Part shown: one piece after another, positions 1 through 8,321 of the stretch
How positions within the stretch are numbered: the first letter of the stretch is position 1
Layout of the letters: the number at the start of each line of letters is the position of its first letter
From: Burkholderiales bacterium
GTDB lineage: Bacteria > Pseudomonadota > Gammaproteobacteria > Burkholderiales > Burkholderiaceae_C
NCBI GenBank assembly: GCA_947381415.1
Contig: CANCVB010000027.1
Coordinates: forward strand, 1-37,543
Length of the DNA stretch: 37,543 bases
Direction of reading: 5' to 3'
The notes under the pieces: generated by a model
What the model was told of the DNA's origin: nothing
The model's input: the letters and a program-made list of their open reading frames with translations, nothing else
Databases searched by the model: none
Position numbers and translations under genes: made by a program

Positions 1-1
1 A

Positions 2-688
2 CTGCTGCTGCAAGTGGGTGATAAACCCGCTGCTGTTGTCAACCGTTTAGCTGGTAGCTCGCAACTTGCGCCGAATGCAGCGCATTGCCGCGCCATGGGC
101 GTGACTTTGGCGCACATGCATGTGGCTGCGCGCAGCTACCACCACCAACAACCCAATTTACGCGGCTTGGCATGGTGGAACCAAACTGTTCCCGACATTT
201 TGCCTTTCCTGAGCGTCGCACAGGCCCGAACCTTGCAGCACGAACTGGCCTTTCAGAACCACGTGCAAGCCTCTTGCACGTATGCCGCCTTACCCCAAGG
301 CGCGGTTCACGCCGATGCGTTTCGCAACAATGTGATGTTTGTGGAAGACGCTTTAAGCGGCGTCTTTGATTTTTATTTTGCAGGTGTCGATACCTGGTTG
401 TTTGATTTGGGCGTGTGCTTGAACGACTGGTGCATCGATTTAGACAGTGGGGCGTTTGATGACAGCCGTTTGCAGGCGATGCTGCAAGGCTATGAAAGCG
501 TACGGCCACTGATCGCCGCAGAGCGCGCTTTGTTCAACCCCCTGCTGCGCGCAGCCGCTTTGCGGTTTTGGATTTCACGGCTCTGGGACTTTCATTTGCC
601 ACGTGAGGCGAGTTTGCTGCAAGCCCATGACCCTGGGCATTTTCAACGCGTGCTGCTTGAGCGCTTACACCACCCTGTGACGCTCTGA
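2..688 (+). CDS. thrB: Homoserine kinase ThrB, 5' end cut off by the window edge
   Basis: Homoserine kinase phosphorylates homoserine on its hydroxyl group with ATP, the step before threonine synthase. This is the aminoglycoside-phosphotransferase-like form of ThrB found in proteobacteria, not the GHMP-kinase form. The frame is open back to base 2, so the N-terminal lobe lies outside the window. The visible part holds the catalytic-loop motif HADAFRNN at about 287-330, the block FDFYFAGVDTWLFD, and a C-terminal stretch with RFWISRLWDFHLPREAS, all typical of the family. The stop codon is followed after three bases by the next gene, so the two are probably cotranscribed. A GTG at base 14 is internal and not the true start. 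The family call is secure; only the upstream part is missing. Confidence 0.95.
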   Translation: MLLQVGDKPAAVVNRLAGSSQLAPNAAHCRAMGVTLAHMHVAARSYHHQQPNLRGLAWWNQTVPDILPFLSVAQARTLQHELAFQNHVQASCTYAALPQGAVHADAFRNNVMFVEDALSGVFDFYFAGVDTWLFDLGVCLNDWCIDLDSGAFDDSRLQAMLQGYESVRPLIAAERALFNPLLRAAALRFWISRLWDFHLPREASLLQAHDPGHFQRVLLERLHHPVTL

Positions 689-691
689 CCC

Positions 692-1468
692 ATGAAACTT
701 CAGATTGTTTCCGCACGCACCGGCGTCACTTGGGTCAAAGAAGGTATTCGCAATTTTTGGCGTCAACCCTTGGCCTTGAGTGGCTTGTTTTTTGTGTTTC
801 TCGGTGTGATTTCGCTGACCTCGTTGCTGCCAGTTGTCGGTGCTTTCGCAGGCCTGGTGCTGTTGCCCGCACTGTCGCTGGGCTTGATGGCCGCATCGCG
901 CGAAACCCTGTTGGGTAAGTTTCCCATGCCTTCGGTTTTGTTCATTGGTTTTCGCGCAGGGCCGGTTCAGTCCAAGCGCATGCTGTTGACTGGCTTTTGC
1001 TATGCGATGCTGTTTTGTTTGATATTGGTTTTGTCATCGCTGTTTGATGGGGGTGAGTTTGCCCGTATGTATTTGCTGGGTGGCGAGATCAACGAGAGCA
1101 TTGCCAACGACAGCCATTTTCAAGAGGCCGTGATGTTCTCTTTGGTGTTGTACTTGCCCTTGTCAGCCCTGTTTTGGCATGTGCCAGGCTTGATTCATTG
1201 GCACATGCAACCGGTGGCCAAAAGCCTGTTCTTTAGCATCGTGGCTTGTATCAGCAACTGGCGTGCATTTGCATTGTTTGGTTTGACTTGGGCATTGGTG
1301 TTTCTCACCACCAGTCTGTTCCTGAGCGTGATTAGCATGCTGACAGAGGATGGACAACTCTCGCTGATGCTGCTCTTGCCAGCGATGTTGATGCTGTCAG
1401 CCATGTTTTTCACATCTTGCTACTTCAGCTTCCGAGATTGCTTCGTCAGCGAAGTGGTGCTGGCTTAA
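692..1468 (+). CDS. BPSS1780-family integral membrane protein, function unknown
   Basis: A 258-residue protein with an amphipathic N-terminus (MKLQIVSARTGVTWVKEG) followed by about six hydrophobic segments at roughly residues 28-50, 52-68, 95-118, 150-170, 180-215 and 225-248. I recognise the opening pattern, a short basic helix then 'RQPLALSGLFFVF', as that of the Burkholderiales membrane family named after BPSS1780; no biochemical role is known to me. It starts three bases after thrB and is likely translated from the same mRNA. Its TAA stop shares the palindrome TTAA with the stop of the convergent uvrD gene, a four-base overlap. The family call rests on remembered similarity; membrane location is clear from composition. 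Confidence 0.8.
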   Translation: MKLQIVSARTGVTWVKEGIRNFWRQPLALSGLFFVFLGVISLTSLLPVVGAFAGLVLLPALSLGLMAASRETLLGKFPMPSVLFIGFRAGPVQSKRMLLTGFCYAMLFCLILVLSSLFDGGEFARMYLLGGEINESIANDSHFQEAVMFSLVLYLPLSALFWHVPGLIHWHMQPVAKSLFFSIVACISNWRAFALFGLTWALVFLTTSLFLSVISMLTEDGQLSLMLLLPAMLMLSAMFFTSCYFSFRDCFVSEVVLA

Positions 1469-3852
1469 ACCTGCGTCAGTTTGGCCACCGACAAGGCCAG
1501 CCACTTCACGCCATGCCGCGCAAATTTCACTTGTGCACGCGCATCATCGCCCAAGCCCTCCACCGACACCACCGTGCCCTCGCCAAACTTGGTGTGAAAC
1601 ACCTGCAAGCCTGCGCGTACCCAAGCGTTGGGGCCGCTGGCTTGCGGCGCTGAACGTTGCGGCACCGCAGGCGGTGTGTTTGTGAAGAACCCCGCGCGGT
1701 GCTGGTCGCTTTGGCCAAAACCAGAAGGGCGTGAGCCCCACATGGCTTGCGAAGGCAAACCGGTTTGTGGCGTCAACCACTTCAAGGTGTGCTCGGGCAT
1801 CTCGTCAAAGAAACGGCTCTTGATGTTGTAGCGGGTTTGCCCATGAAGCATGCGGGTTTGCGAATGGCTCAGGTACAGGCGTTTACGCGCACGGGTGATG
1901 GCCACATACATGAGCCGTCGCTCTTCTTCCAGTCCCTCGAAGTCGCTCAAAGAATTTTCATGGGGAAACAATCCTTCTTCCAAGCCCGTGATGAACACGC
2001 AGTCGAACTCCAAACCTTTGGCGGCATGAACCGTCATGAGTTGCACCGCGTCTTGACCTGCCTGTGCCTGGTTGTCGCCAGACTCCAAAGCGGCGTGCGT
2101 CAAAAAAGCCGCCAATGGCGACAGGGTTTCACCCGTCTCCTCATTGGGCTCGCCCTCGCCACGTGCCGCTTGCGCGGCAGCAAAGTCGGCCTGGCTTTGC
2201 ATGGCTTCGTCCACTGGCAGCGCCACGGCGTCTTTGCCAAAACCTTCTTGGGTGACAAAACTTTCTGCGGCATTCACCAGCTCTTGCAAATTCTCCACGC
2301 GGTCAGCGCCTTCACGCTCGGCTTGGTAGTGCTCGATCAACTGGCTGTGGTCCAACACCAGCTCGATGATTTGGCGCAGCGTTTGGCCTTGCGTTTGTTC
2401 GCGCAACACATCGATTTTGGCGACAAAGGCCGAGATGTTCGCGCCTGCTTTGCCGCTGATGGTGCTGACCGCGTCATGCAGGGGGCAGCCATGGGCTCTG
2501 GCCGCGTCTTGCAATTGCTCAATGCTGCGCGCCCCAATGCCACGCGGTGGGAAATTCACCACGCGCAGAAAACTGGTGTCATCACGCGGGTTTTCCAGCA
2601 AGCGCAAATACGCCAAGGCGTGTTTGATTTCAGCACGTTCAAAAAAGCGCAGACCGCCATAAACACGGTAAGGCATGGCGGCGTTGAACAAAGCGGTCTC
2701 AATCACGCGGCTTTGGGCATTGCTGCGGTAAAGCACCGCCACTTCGCTGCGGTTTGACACACCTTTGCTGCCATCGCCATCGCGGCCATCACGCAAAAGT
2801 TGTTTGACCTCTTCCACCAACCAATGGGCTTCGGCCAAGTCTCCCGTGGACTCCATCACGCGCACAGGTTCACCCGCACCTTGGGTGGTATGCAGGTTTT
2901 TACCCAAGCGTGTTTTGTTGTGCTGAATCAAAGCATTGGCAGTGTCCAAGATATTGCTGTGGCTGCGGTAGTTTTGCTCGAGCTTGATCTGGTGTTGGAC
3001 GTTGTACTCACGCACAAAATCCGCCATATTGCCCACGCGTGCACCGCGAAACGCATAAATGCTTTGGTCGTCATCGCCCACCGCCAACACCGCGCTGCGC
3101 GGGCCACTGAGCAATTTGATCCAGGCGTATTGCAAACGGTTGGTGTCTTGAAACTCGTCAATCAAGATATGGCTGAAGCGCTGCTGATAGTGCTCGCGCA
3201 ATGCATCGTTGTCGCGCAGCAATTCGTAGCTGCGCAGCATGAGTTCGCCAAAGTCCACCACACCTTCGCGCTGACACTGGTCTTCGTAGAGTTGGTAGAT
3301 CTCCACTTTCTGGCGTGTCTCTGGGTCTCGCACAGGCACGTCCTTGGGTCGCTGTCCGTCTTCTTTGCAAGCCGCGATGAACCATTGCAGCTGCTTAGGG
3401 GGGAAACGCTCGTCATCAATGCCGTGCTGCTTGACCAAACGCTTGACCGCAGACAACTGGTCTTGGGTGTCCAAGATTTGAAAGGCCTGAGGCAAATTGG
3501 CCAGCTTCCAATGCGCTCTTAAAAAGCGATTGCACAGCCCGTGAAAAGTGCCAATCCACATGCCACGCACATTCACGGGCAGCATGCCACCCAAACGCGT
3601 GAGCATTTCTTTGGCGGCTTTGTTGGTGAAGGTCACCGCCAACAAACTGCCAGGACTGGCTTGGCGGGTTTGCAACAACCAGGCAATGCGGGTGGTCAGT
3701 ACACGGGTTTTGCCAGAACCCGCCCCCGCCAACACCAAGGCGTGCCCTTGCGGCAAGGTGACTGCAGCCAATTGCTCATTGTTCAAACCTTGTAGAAGCG
3801 GGTTGTTCAGAGGGGGAGTGAGATTGGCGGGCGTGGCATCAGAAGAAAGCAT
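1465..3852 (-). CDS. uvrD: ATP-dependent DNA helicase UvrD/PcrA
   Basis: Superfamily 1A 3'-5' helicase of nucleotide excision and mismatch repair, acting on DNA in the cytoplasm. All core motifs are visible: Walker A GAGSGKT near residue 45, motif II DEFQDTNR, QSIYAFRGA (motif III), QNYRS (motif IV), TVHAAKGLEFD (motif V) and YVAITRARKRLYL (motif VI). The last ~50 residues (GLQVFHTKFGEGTVVSVEG) form the Tudor-like tail that in UvrD/PcrA contacts RNA polymerase. I chose the ATG at 3852 (795 residues); the frame is open to 3897 but the extra residues do not look like the family. A -10-like TACAAT lies six bases upstream of this ATG, hinting at a leaderless transcript. Length is slightly above the usual 720-790. 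Confidence 0.95.
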   Translation of the reverse strand: MLSSDATPANLTPPLNNPLLQGLNNEQLAAVTLPQGHALVLAGAGSGKTRVLTTRIAWLLQTRQASPGSLLAVTFTNKAAKEMLTRLGGMLPVNVRGMWIGTFHGLCNRFLRAHWKLANLPQAFQILDTQDQLSAVKRLVKQHGIDDERFPPKQLQWFIAACKEDGQRPKDVPVRDPETRQKVEIYQLYEDQCQREGVVDFGELMLRSYELLRDNDALREHYQQRFSHILIDEFQDTNRLQYAWIKLLSGPRSAVLAVGDDDQSIYAFRGARVGNMADFVREYNVQHQIKLEQNYRSHSNILDTANALIQHNKTRLGKNLHTTQGAGEPVRVMESTGDLAEAHWLVEEVKQLLRDGRDGDGSKGVSNRSEVAVLYRSNAQSRVIETALFNAAMPYRVYGGLRFFERAEIKHALAYLRLLENPRDDTSFLRVVNFPPRGIGARSIEQLQDAARAHGCPLHDAVSTISGKAGANISAFVAKIDVLREQTQGQTLRQIIELVLDHSQLIEHYQAEREGADRVENLQELVNAAESFVTQEGFGKDAVALPVDEAMQSQADFAAAQAARGEGEPNEETGETLSPLAAFLTHAALESGDNQAQAGQDAVQLMTVHAAKGLEFDCVFITGLEEGLFPHENSLSDFEGLEEERRLMYVAITRARKRLYLSHSQTRMLHGQTRYNIKSRFFDEMPEHTLKWLTPQTGLPSQAMWGSRPSGFGQSDQHRAGFFTNTPPAVPQRSAPQASGPNAWVRAGLQVFHTKFGEGTVVSVEGLGDDARAQVKFARHGVKWLALSVAKLTQV

Positions 3853-3858
3853 GCATGG

Positions 3859-3864
3859 ATTGTA
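3859..3864 (-). promoter_or_regulatory. Candidate -10 element for uvrD
   Basis: On the minus strand TACAAT is separated by six bases from the chosen uvrD ATG. If used, transcription would begin at or next to the start codon. No good -35 hexamer is visible at 17 bases spacing, so this is a tentative call. Confidence 0.35.
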
Positions 3865-3879
3865 GGCAGGCGGCGTTGA

Positions 3880-3895
3880 GATTCTGCGTAGAATC
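3880..3895. promoter_or_regulatory. Perfect inverted repeat containing the likely guaC -10 hexamer
   Basis: GATTCT and AGAATC form a perfect six-base inverted repeat around GCGT. The right arm holds TAGAAT (3889-3894), a reasonable -10 for guaC, which would place the start of transcription near 3901. On the other strand the left arm reads CAGAAT and could serve uvrD. It may be an operator or simply a symmetric promoter core; no clear -35 is present. Confidence 0.4.
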
Positions 3896-3899
3896 AATC

Positions 3900-3987
3900 A
3901 CCGAGCCCAAGAATCTTGCTGCTCGGTTAGTCAGTACGCTAAACCGACCAAGCCCCAAGCGCTCAATCCTTTCTTTTTGGAGCTTGG
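3900..3987 (+). promoter_or_regulatory. Structured leader of guaC with three inverted repeats
   Basis: Three possible stems follow one another. ACCGAGC (3900-3906) pairs with GCTCGGT (3921-3927), and inside it CAAG (3908-3911) pairs with CTTG (3915-3918). CGGTTAG (3924-3930) can pair with CTAAACCG (3939-3946), which competes with the first stem because they share bases 3924-3927. CCAAGC (3955-3960) can pair with GCTTGG (3982-3987), covering the end of the guaC Shine-Dalgarno GGAG (3979-3982). No U-run follows, so a terminator is unlikely. I do not recognise a known riboswitch class. Confidence 0.4.
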
Positions 3988-3990
3988 AAC

Positions 3991-4968
3991 ATGGAAATTT
4001 TTGATTACGACAATATTCTTTTGCTGCCCCGCAAATGCCGGGTAGAAAGCCGTTCAGAGTGCGACGCCAGCGTCACCTTGGGCCAACACAGCTTCCGCTT
4101 GCCCGTGGTGCCGGCCAACATGAAAACCGTGGTGGATGAAAGAATCTGCTTATGGATGGCACAGCACAACTATTTTTATGTGATGCACCGCTTCGATTTG
4201 GACAATGTGCAGTTTGTCAAAGACATGCACGCCAAAGGTGTTTACGCCTCCATCAGCTTGGGGGTGAAAGCCCCCGACCGCGCCACCGTGGACACCCTGG
4301 CTGCAGCGGGTTTGACACCCGAGTACATCACCATCGACATCGCCCACGGACACGCCGACAGCGTGCGCGACATGATCGCCTACATCAAGGCCAAGTTGCC
4401 CCAAAGCTTTGTGATCGCAGGCAATGTGGCCACACCCGAGGCGGTGATCGACCTTGAAAACTGGGGCGCTGACGCGACCAAAGTGGGCGTGGGCCCAGGC
4501 AAGGTCTGCATCACCAAACTCAAAACAGGTTTTGGCACCGGTGGCTGGCAACTCTCGGCGCTCAAGTGGTGCGCCCGGGTGGCGACCAAGCCCATCATTG
4601 CCGATGGCGGTATTCGCAGCCATGGCGACATCGCCAAGAGCGTGCGCTTTGGCGCATCCATGGTGATGATCGGCTCGCTGTTTGCAGGCCATGAAGAGTC
4701 CCCTGGCAAAACCGTGGAAGTCGATGGCGAGATGTTCAAGGAATACTATGGCTCGGCCTCGGACTTCAACAAAGGCGAGTACAAGCATGTGGAAGGCAAG
4801 CGCATCTTGGAGCCGATCAAAGGAAAACTGGCCGACACCCTGATTGAAATGGAACAAGACGTGCAAAGTTCCATCTCTTATGCAGGCGGCACCAAGCTGA
4901 TGGACGTGCGCAAAGTCAACTACGTCATCTTGGGCGGCGACAATGCGGGTGAACACCTGCTGATGTAA
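3991..4968 (+). CDS. guaC: GMP reductase
   Basis: GMP reductase converts GMP to IMP with NADPH and release of ammonia, returning guanine nucleotides to the purine pool. The 325-residue length and the opening [20 protein letters not shown] match the compact GMP reductase group without a CBS domain, which separates it from IMP dehydrogenase. The catalytic loop [20 protein letters not shown] (near residue 170) contains the nucleophilic cysteine, and [14 protein letters not shown] plus [12 protein letters not shown] form the phosphate-binding part of the TIM barrel. Shine-Dalgarno GGAG stands eight bases before the ATG. The gene heads a rightward group with trhP, hydA and allA and has a possibly structured leader. 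Confidence 0.95.
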   Translation: MEIFDYDNILLLPRKCRVESRSECDASVTLGQHSFRLPVVPANMKTVVDERICLWMAQHNYFYVMHRFDLDNVQFVKDMHAKGVYASISLGVKAPDRATVDTLAAAGLTPEYITIDIAHGHADSVRDMIAYIKAKLPQSFVIAGNVATPEAVIDLENWGADATKVGVGPGKVCITKLKTGFGTGGWQLSALKWCARVATKPIIADGGIRSHGDIAKSVRFGASMVMIGSLFAGHEESPGKTVEVDGEMFKEYYGSASDFNKGEYKHVEGKRILEPIKGKLADTLIEMEQDVQSSISYAGGTKLMDVRKVNYVILGGDNAGEHLLM

Positions 4969-4977
4969 GCTGAAGCC

Positions 4978-6345
4978 ATGACCACACTCAAAGCCCCTGA
5001 ACTCTTACTGCCTGCCGGCTCGCTGGACAAGATGCGCGCCGCCTACGACTTTGGCGCCGACGCGGTGTACGCCGGACAGCCGCGCTATTCCTTGCGTGCG
5101 CGCAACAACGAGTTTCGCCTGGAGCAAATTGGCATTGGCATCGCCGAAGCGCACCAGAGGGGCAAGAAGTTTTTCGTCACCAGCAACCTGCTGCCGCACA
5201 ACGACAAGGTGCGCACCTACATGCGCGACATCGAGCCCGTGATTGCCATGAAACCCGATGGCCTCATCATGGCCGACCCAGGCCTGATCATGATGGTGCG
5301 CGAGAAGTGGCCCGAGGTGCCGATTCACCTCTCGGTGCAGGCCAACACGGTGAACTGGGCAGCGGTGAAGTTTTGGCAACAAGTGGGCGTCACGCGCATC
5401 ATCTTGTCGCGTGAACTCAGCTTGGACGAAATTGAAAAAATCCGCCAAGAATGTCCTGACATGGAACTCGAGGTGTTTGTGCACGGGGCTTTGTGCATCG
5501 CCTACTCGGGCCGTTGTTTGTTGTCGGGTTACTTCAACCGCCGCGACCCCAACCAAGGCACGTGCACCAACGCCTGTCGTTGGAGTTACAGCACCCAAGC
5601 CAGCACCACCAACCCCAACACCGGCGAAGCCATGGCCATGCCCATGGAAGCCGACTTCGACTTTGCCCAATCCCAACAAGAAGCGGAGCAAAGCTTTTCG
5701 GCTTGCGGCGATGGCGTGCGCCACCCCGCTGCAGACCACATTTATTTGTTGGAAGACAAAGGTCGCCCCGGTCAGCTCATGCCCATCATGGAAGACGAGC
5801 ATGGCACCTACATCATGAACAGCAAAGATTTGCGCGCGGTCGAGTATGTCGAGCGCCTGGCCAAGATCGGTGTGGATTCGCTCAAGGTGGAGGGACGCAC
5901 CAAGTCGCTTTACTATGTGTCGCGCACCGCGCAGGTCTACCGACGCGCGATTGACGACGCGGTGGCAGGCCGCCCCTTCAACCCCGAACTCATCACCGAG
6001 CTCGATGGTTTGGCCAACCGAGGCTATACCGCTGGTCTGCTGGACCGCCGTCCTGCCAATGACTACCAAAACTACGAGACTGGCCATTCCGTGGGCCACC
6101 GCAGCCAGTTTGTGGGCGAGGTGCGGGGCGTGGCCAACGGCTGGGCCGAGGTAGAAACCAAAAACAAATTTTCGGTGGGTGACATGATTGAAATCATCCA
6201 CCCCAGTGGCAACCGCACCGTGAAGCTGGAACAAATGAAAGACAAAAACGGTGCGTCCATTGACGTGGCGGCAGGCAGCCCCACGCATGTGTGGATACCC
6301 ATGGACGGCCCAGCAGACGGTGGCTTGTTGGCGCGGCTTTTGTAA
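4978..6345 (+). CDS. trhP: tRNA 5-hydroxyuridine modification protein TrhP (YegQ), peptidase U32 family
   Basis: YegQ/TrhP proteins act in prephenate-dependent hydroxylation of uridine 34 in tRNA anticodons, the first step toward 5-carboxymethoxy- or methoxyuridine. The 455 residues match E. coli YegQ in length. The family signature is present: PELLLPAGSLDKM at the start, DAVYAGQPRYSLRAR near 29-42, and a cysteine-rich block with C173, C180, C196 and C200 in HGALCIAYSGRCLLSGY and NQGTCTNACRW, likely the iron-sulfur ligands. The C-terminal ~80 residues form the small beta-barrel that ends these proteins. It begins nine bases after guaC. Older annotation as 'collagenase-like protease' comes from the family name and is probably misleading. 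Confidence 0.9.
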   Translation: MTTLKAPELLLPAGSLDKMRAAYDFGADAVYAGQPRYSLRARNNEFRLEQIGIGIAEAHQRGKKFFVTSNLLPHNDKVRTYMRDIEPVIAMKPDGLIMADPGLIMMVREKWPEVPIHLSVQANTVNWAAVKFWQQVGVTRIILSRELSLDEIEKIRQECPDMELEVFVHGALCIAYSGRCLLSGYFNRRDPNQGTCTNACRWSYSTQASTTNPNTGEAMAMPMEADFDFAQSQQEAEQSFSACGDGVRHPAADHIYLLEDKGRPGQLMPIMEDEHGTYIMNSKDLRAVEYVERLAKIGVDSLKVEGRTKSLYYVSRTAQVYRRAIDDAVAGRPFNPELITELDGLANRGYTAGLLDRRPANDYQNYETGHSVGHRSQFVGEVRGVANGWAEVETKNKFSVGDMIEIIHPSGNRTVKLEQMKDKNGASIDVAAGSPTHVWIPMDGPADGGLLARLL

Positions 6346-6372
6346 ACACATCCACCATGCAGGGAGCCCCGT

Positions 6373-7797
6373 ATGTCTGACCACGCCAACGCCACCCTGA
6401 TCCGAAACGGACGCGTCATCACCGCGGTGGACGACTATGTGGCCGATGTCCTGTTGAAGGACGGCATTGTTCACACCATTGGTCAACACTTGGAAGTGGG
6501 TGACGATGTGCAAGTGGTTGACGCCACAGGCCTGTATGTCTTGCCTGGTGGTGTGGACACCCATGTGCACATGGAAAACGTGGTCGGCCCCACCATGACC
6601 TGCGACACCTTTGCCAGTGGCACCAAGGCGGCCGCTTTTGGTGGCACCACCACCGTGGTGGACTTTGCCTTGCAAACCGCCGAGGACTCTCCCCTGGGCG
6701 CCATTGCCCGAGCCCAGCGCAGCGCCGAATCGCAGGTGAACATTGATTACGGCTTGCACGTCATCATCACACGTGTGGACGAACAGGTGTTGAAAGATGT
6801 GCGCTACGCGATGCACCACGAGGGCGTGAGCAGTTTCAAAATGTTCATGGCCTACCCCGGCGTGATGATGGCCGACGACGCCGCCATTTTTCGCATGTTG
6901 CGGCAAGTGGGCGCAGACGGCGGCATGTTGGCGCTGCACGCGGAAAACGGCACTGTGATTGACCTGCTCATCAAAGAGGCTTTGGCTGCAGGCCACACCT
7001 CGCCGCGCTACCACGAGATGACCCGCCCCGCCATCATGGAAGGCGAAGCCACGCACCGTGGCATTCGCTTGGCCGAGTTGGCCGAAGCACCCATTTACTT
7101 TGTGCATGTGTCGAGCAACCAAGCCTTGAAACACATCGTGCAGGCGCGAGCAGAGGGCATTCCGGTGTTTGCAGAAACCTGTCCCCACTATTTGTTGTTC
7201 GACAAATCGGTCTACAACTCCGACGACTTTGAAATCGCCAAGTACGTGATGACGCCACCCCTGCGCACCAACGAGGACCAAAAGCACTTATGGCGCGCCT
7301 TGCGCTACGACGACTTGCAGGTGATTGCCACCGACCATTGCCCGTTTTGCATGAAGGAAGGTCACTTAGGCTTTCAAAAGCAAAAGCAAATGGGCAAGGA
7401 TGACTTCTCCATGATTCCCAATGGCGCCCCAGGCATTGAAACCCGTTTGGTGAGTTTGTTTGACATCGGTGTCATGAAGGGCAAGTTTTCCTTGAACCGC
7501 TTTGTGGAACTCACAGCCACATCACCCGCCAAGTTGTTTGGCCTGTTTCCGAAAAAAGGCACCATTGCGGTGGGCAGTGATGCCGATGTGGTGCTGTTCA
7601 ACCCCGCTGTCACGCAAACCATACGCGCCCAAGATTTGCACAGCAATGTGGACTACACGCTGCTTGAAGGCCGAACGCTGCAAGGGCGGGTCGAGAAAGT
7701 GTTTTTGCGCGGCCACTTGATTGTCGATGGCAAAGAATGGAAGGGCCGTGAAGGTCTGGGTCGTTTTGTGCCGCGTGGTCAGGTCAACGCTTTCTAA
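6373..7797 (+). CDS. hydA: Dihydropyrimidinase / D-hydantoinase
   Basis: Amidohydrolase that opens the ring of 5,6-dihydrouracil, dihydrothymine or hydantoins in the reductive pyrimidine breakdown pathway. The binuclear metal site is complete: H64 and H66 in GGVDTHVHMEN, K156 in SSFKMFMAYPG (the carbamylated lysine), H189 in LHAENG, H245 in VHVSSNQ and D321 in ATDHCPFC. Length (474) is typical. A cytosolic tetramer is expected. It lies 27 bases after trhP and two bases before allA. The partner genes of the reductive pathway, preA/preT dihydropyrimidine dehydrogenase and beta-ureidopropionase, are not in the window. Allantoinase is the closest alternative, but the SSFKMFMAYPG and DHCPF motifs favour dihydropyrimidinase. 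Confidence 0.92.
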   Translation: MSDHANATLIRNGRVITAVDDYVADVLLKDGIVHTIGQHLEVGDDVQVVDATGLYVLPGGVDTHVHMENVVGPTMTCDTFASGTKAAAFGGTTTVVDFALQTAEDSPLGAIARAQRSAESQVNIDYGLHVIITRVDEQVLKDVRYAMHHEGVSSFKMFMAYPGVMMADDAAIFRMLRQVGADGGMLALHAENGTVIDLLIKEALAAGHTSPRYHEMTRPAIMEGEATHRGIRLAELAEAPIYFVHVSSNQALKHIVQARAEGIPVFAETCPHYLLFDKSVYNSDDFEIAKYVMTPPLRTNEDQKHLWRALRYDDLQVIATDHCPFCMKEGHLGFQKQKQMGKDDFSMIPNGAPGIETRLVSLFDIGVMKGKFSLNRFVELTATSPAKLFGLFPKKGTIAVGSDADVVLFNPAVTQTIRAQDLHSNVDYTLLEGRTLQGRVEKVFLRGHLIVDGKEWKGREGLGRFVPRGQVNAF

Positions 7798-7799
7798 GC

Positions 7800-8321
7800 A
7801 TGCAGCCGCAGGTTTTGCAAGCCATCGCATTGACCGCAGAGGCATTCAAGCCCTTTGGCGATGTCATTGAAACGAGCGACAGTGCACAGCATTTCACCAT
7901 CAACCAAGGCTTTGCCGAGCGGTTTCACCGACTGGCTCACATAGATGTGACACACGATGGTGGACAACCCGCCCTCAGCATCTTCAAAGCCAAGGCGCGC
8001 GACCTGCCATTGCAACTGACGCTGTTGGAAAAACACCCTTTGGGTTCACAAGCCTTCATGCCGCTGTCTGGTCACCCCTATGTGGTTGCAGTGGCACGGG
8101 GCAACGACAGCCCCGACTTATCGACCTTGCAATGCTTCATCGCCACTGCACACCAAGGCGTGAATTACGCCAAAGGCACATGGCACCATCCTTTGTTGGC
8201 TTTGCAGGATGGTGATTTTTTGGTGATCGACCGCACAGGGCCTGTGGGAGAGATGAATTGCGTGGAACACGCCCTTCACCCTCCATACCTGCGTATCGAT
8301 CCCTCGTCGCTCAGGCTTTGA
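7800..8321 (+). CDS. allA: Ureidoglycolate lyase
   Basis: AllA splits ureidoglycolate into glyoxylate and urea, the last steps of allantoin breakdown. The 173 residues match the family length. The single cupin domain shows the conserved strings [13 protein letters not shown] (near 60), [15 protein letters not shown] (near 77), [16 protein letters not shown] (near 123) and [18 protein letters not shown] at the end. It starts two bases after the hydA stop, so the two are almost certainly cotranscribed. Its end runs 11 bases into the 3' end of acnB on the other strand. Pairing with a pyrimidine-ring enzyme rather than with allantoinase or allantoate amidohydrolase is uncommon. Confidence 0.92.
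   Translation: MQPQVLQAIALTAEAFKPFGDVIETSDSAQHFTINQGFAERFHRLAHIDVTHDGGQPALSIFKAKARDLPLQLTLLEKHPLGSQAFMPLSGHPYVVAVARGNDSPDLSTLQCFIATAHQGVNYAKGTWHHPLLALQDGDFLVIDRTGPVGEMNCVEHALHPPYLRIDPSSLRL

Noticed and set aside
5005..7287. Long open frame of 760 codons on the minus strand
   Set aside because: It lies antisense to trhP and hydA, is rich in His and Val as expected from reversed GC-biased codons, and has no family motif. The plus-strand genes are certain.
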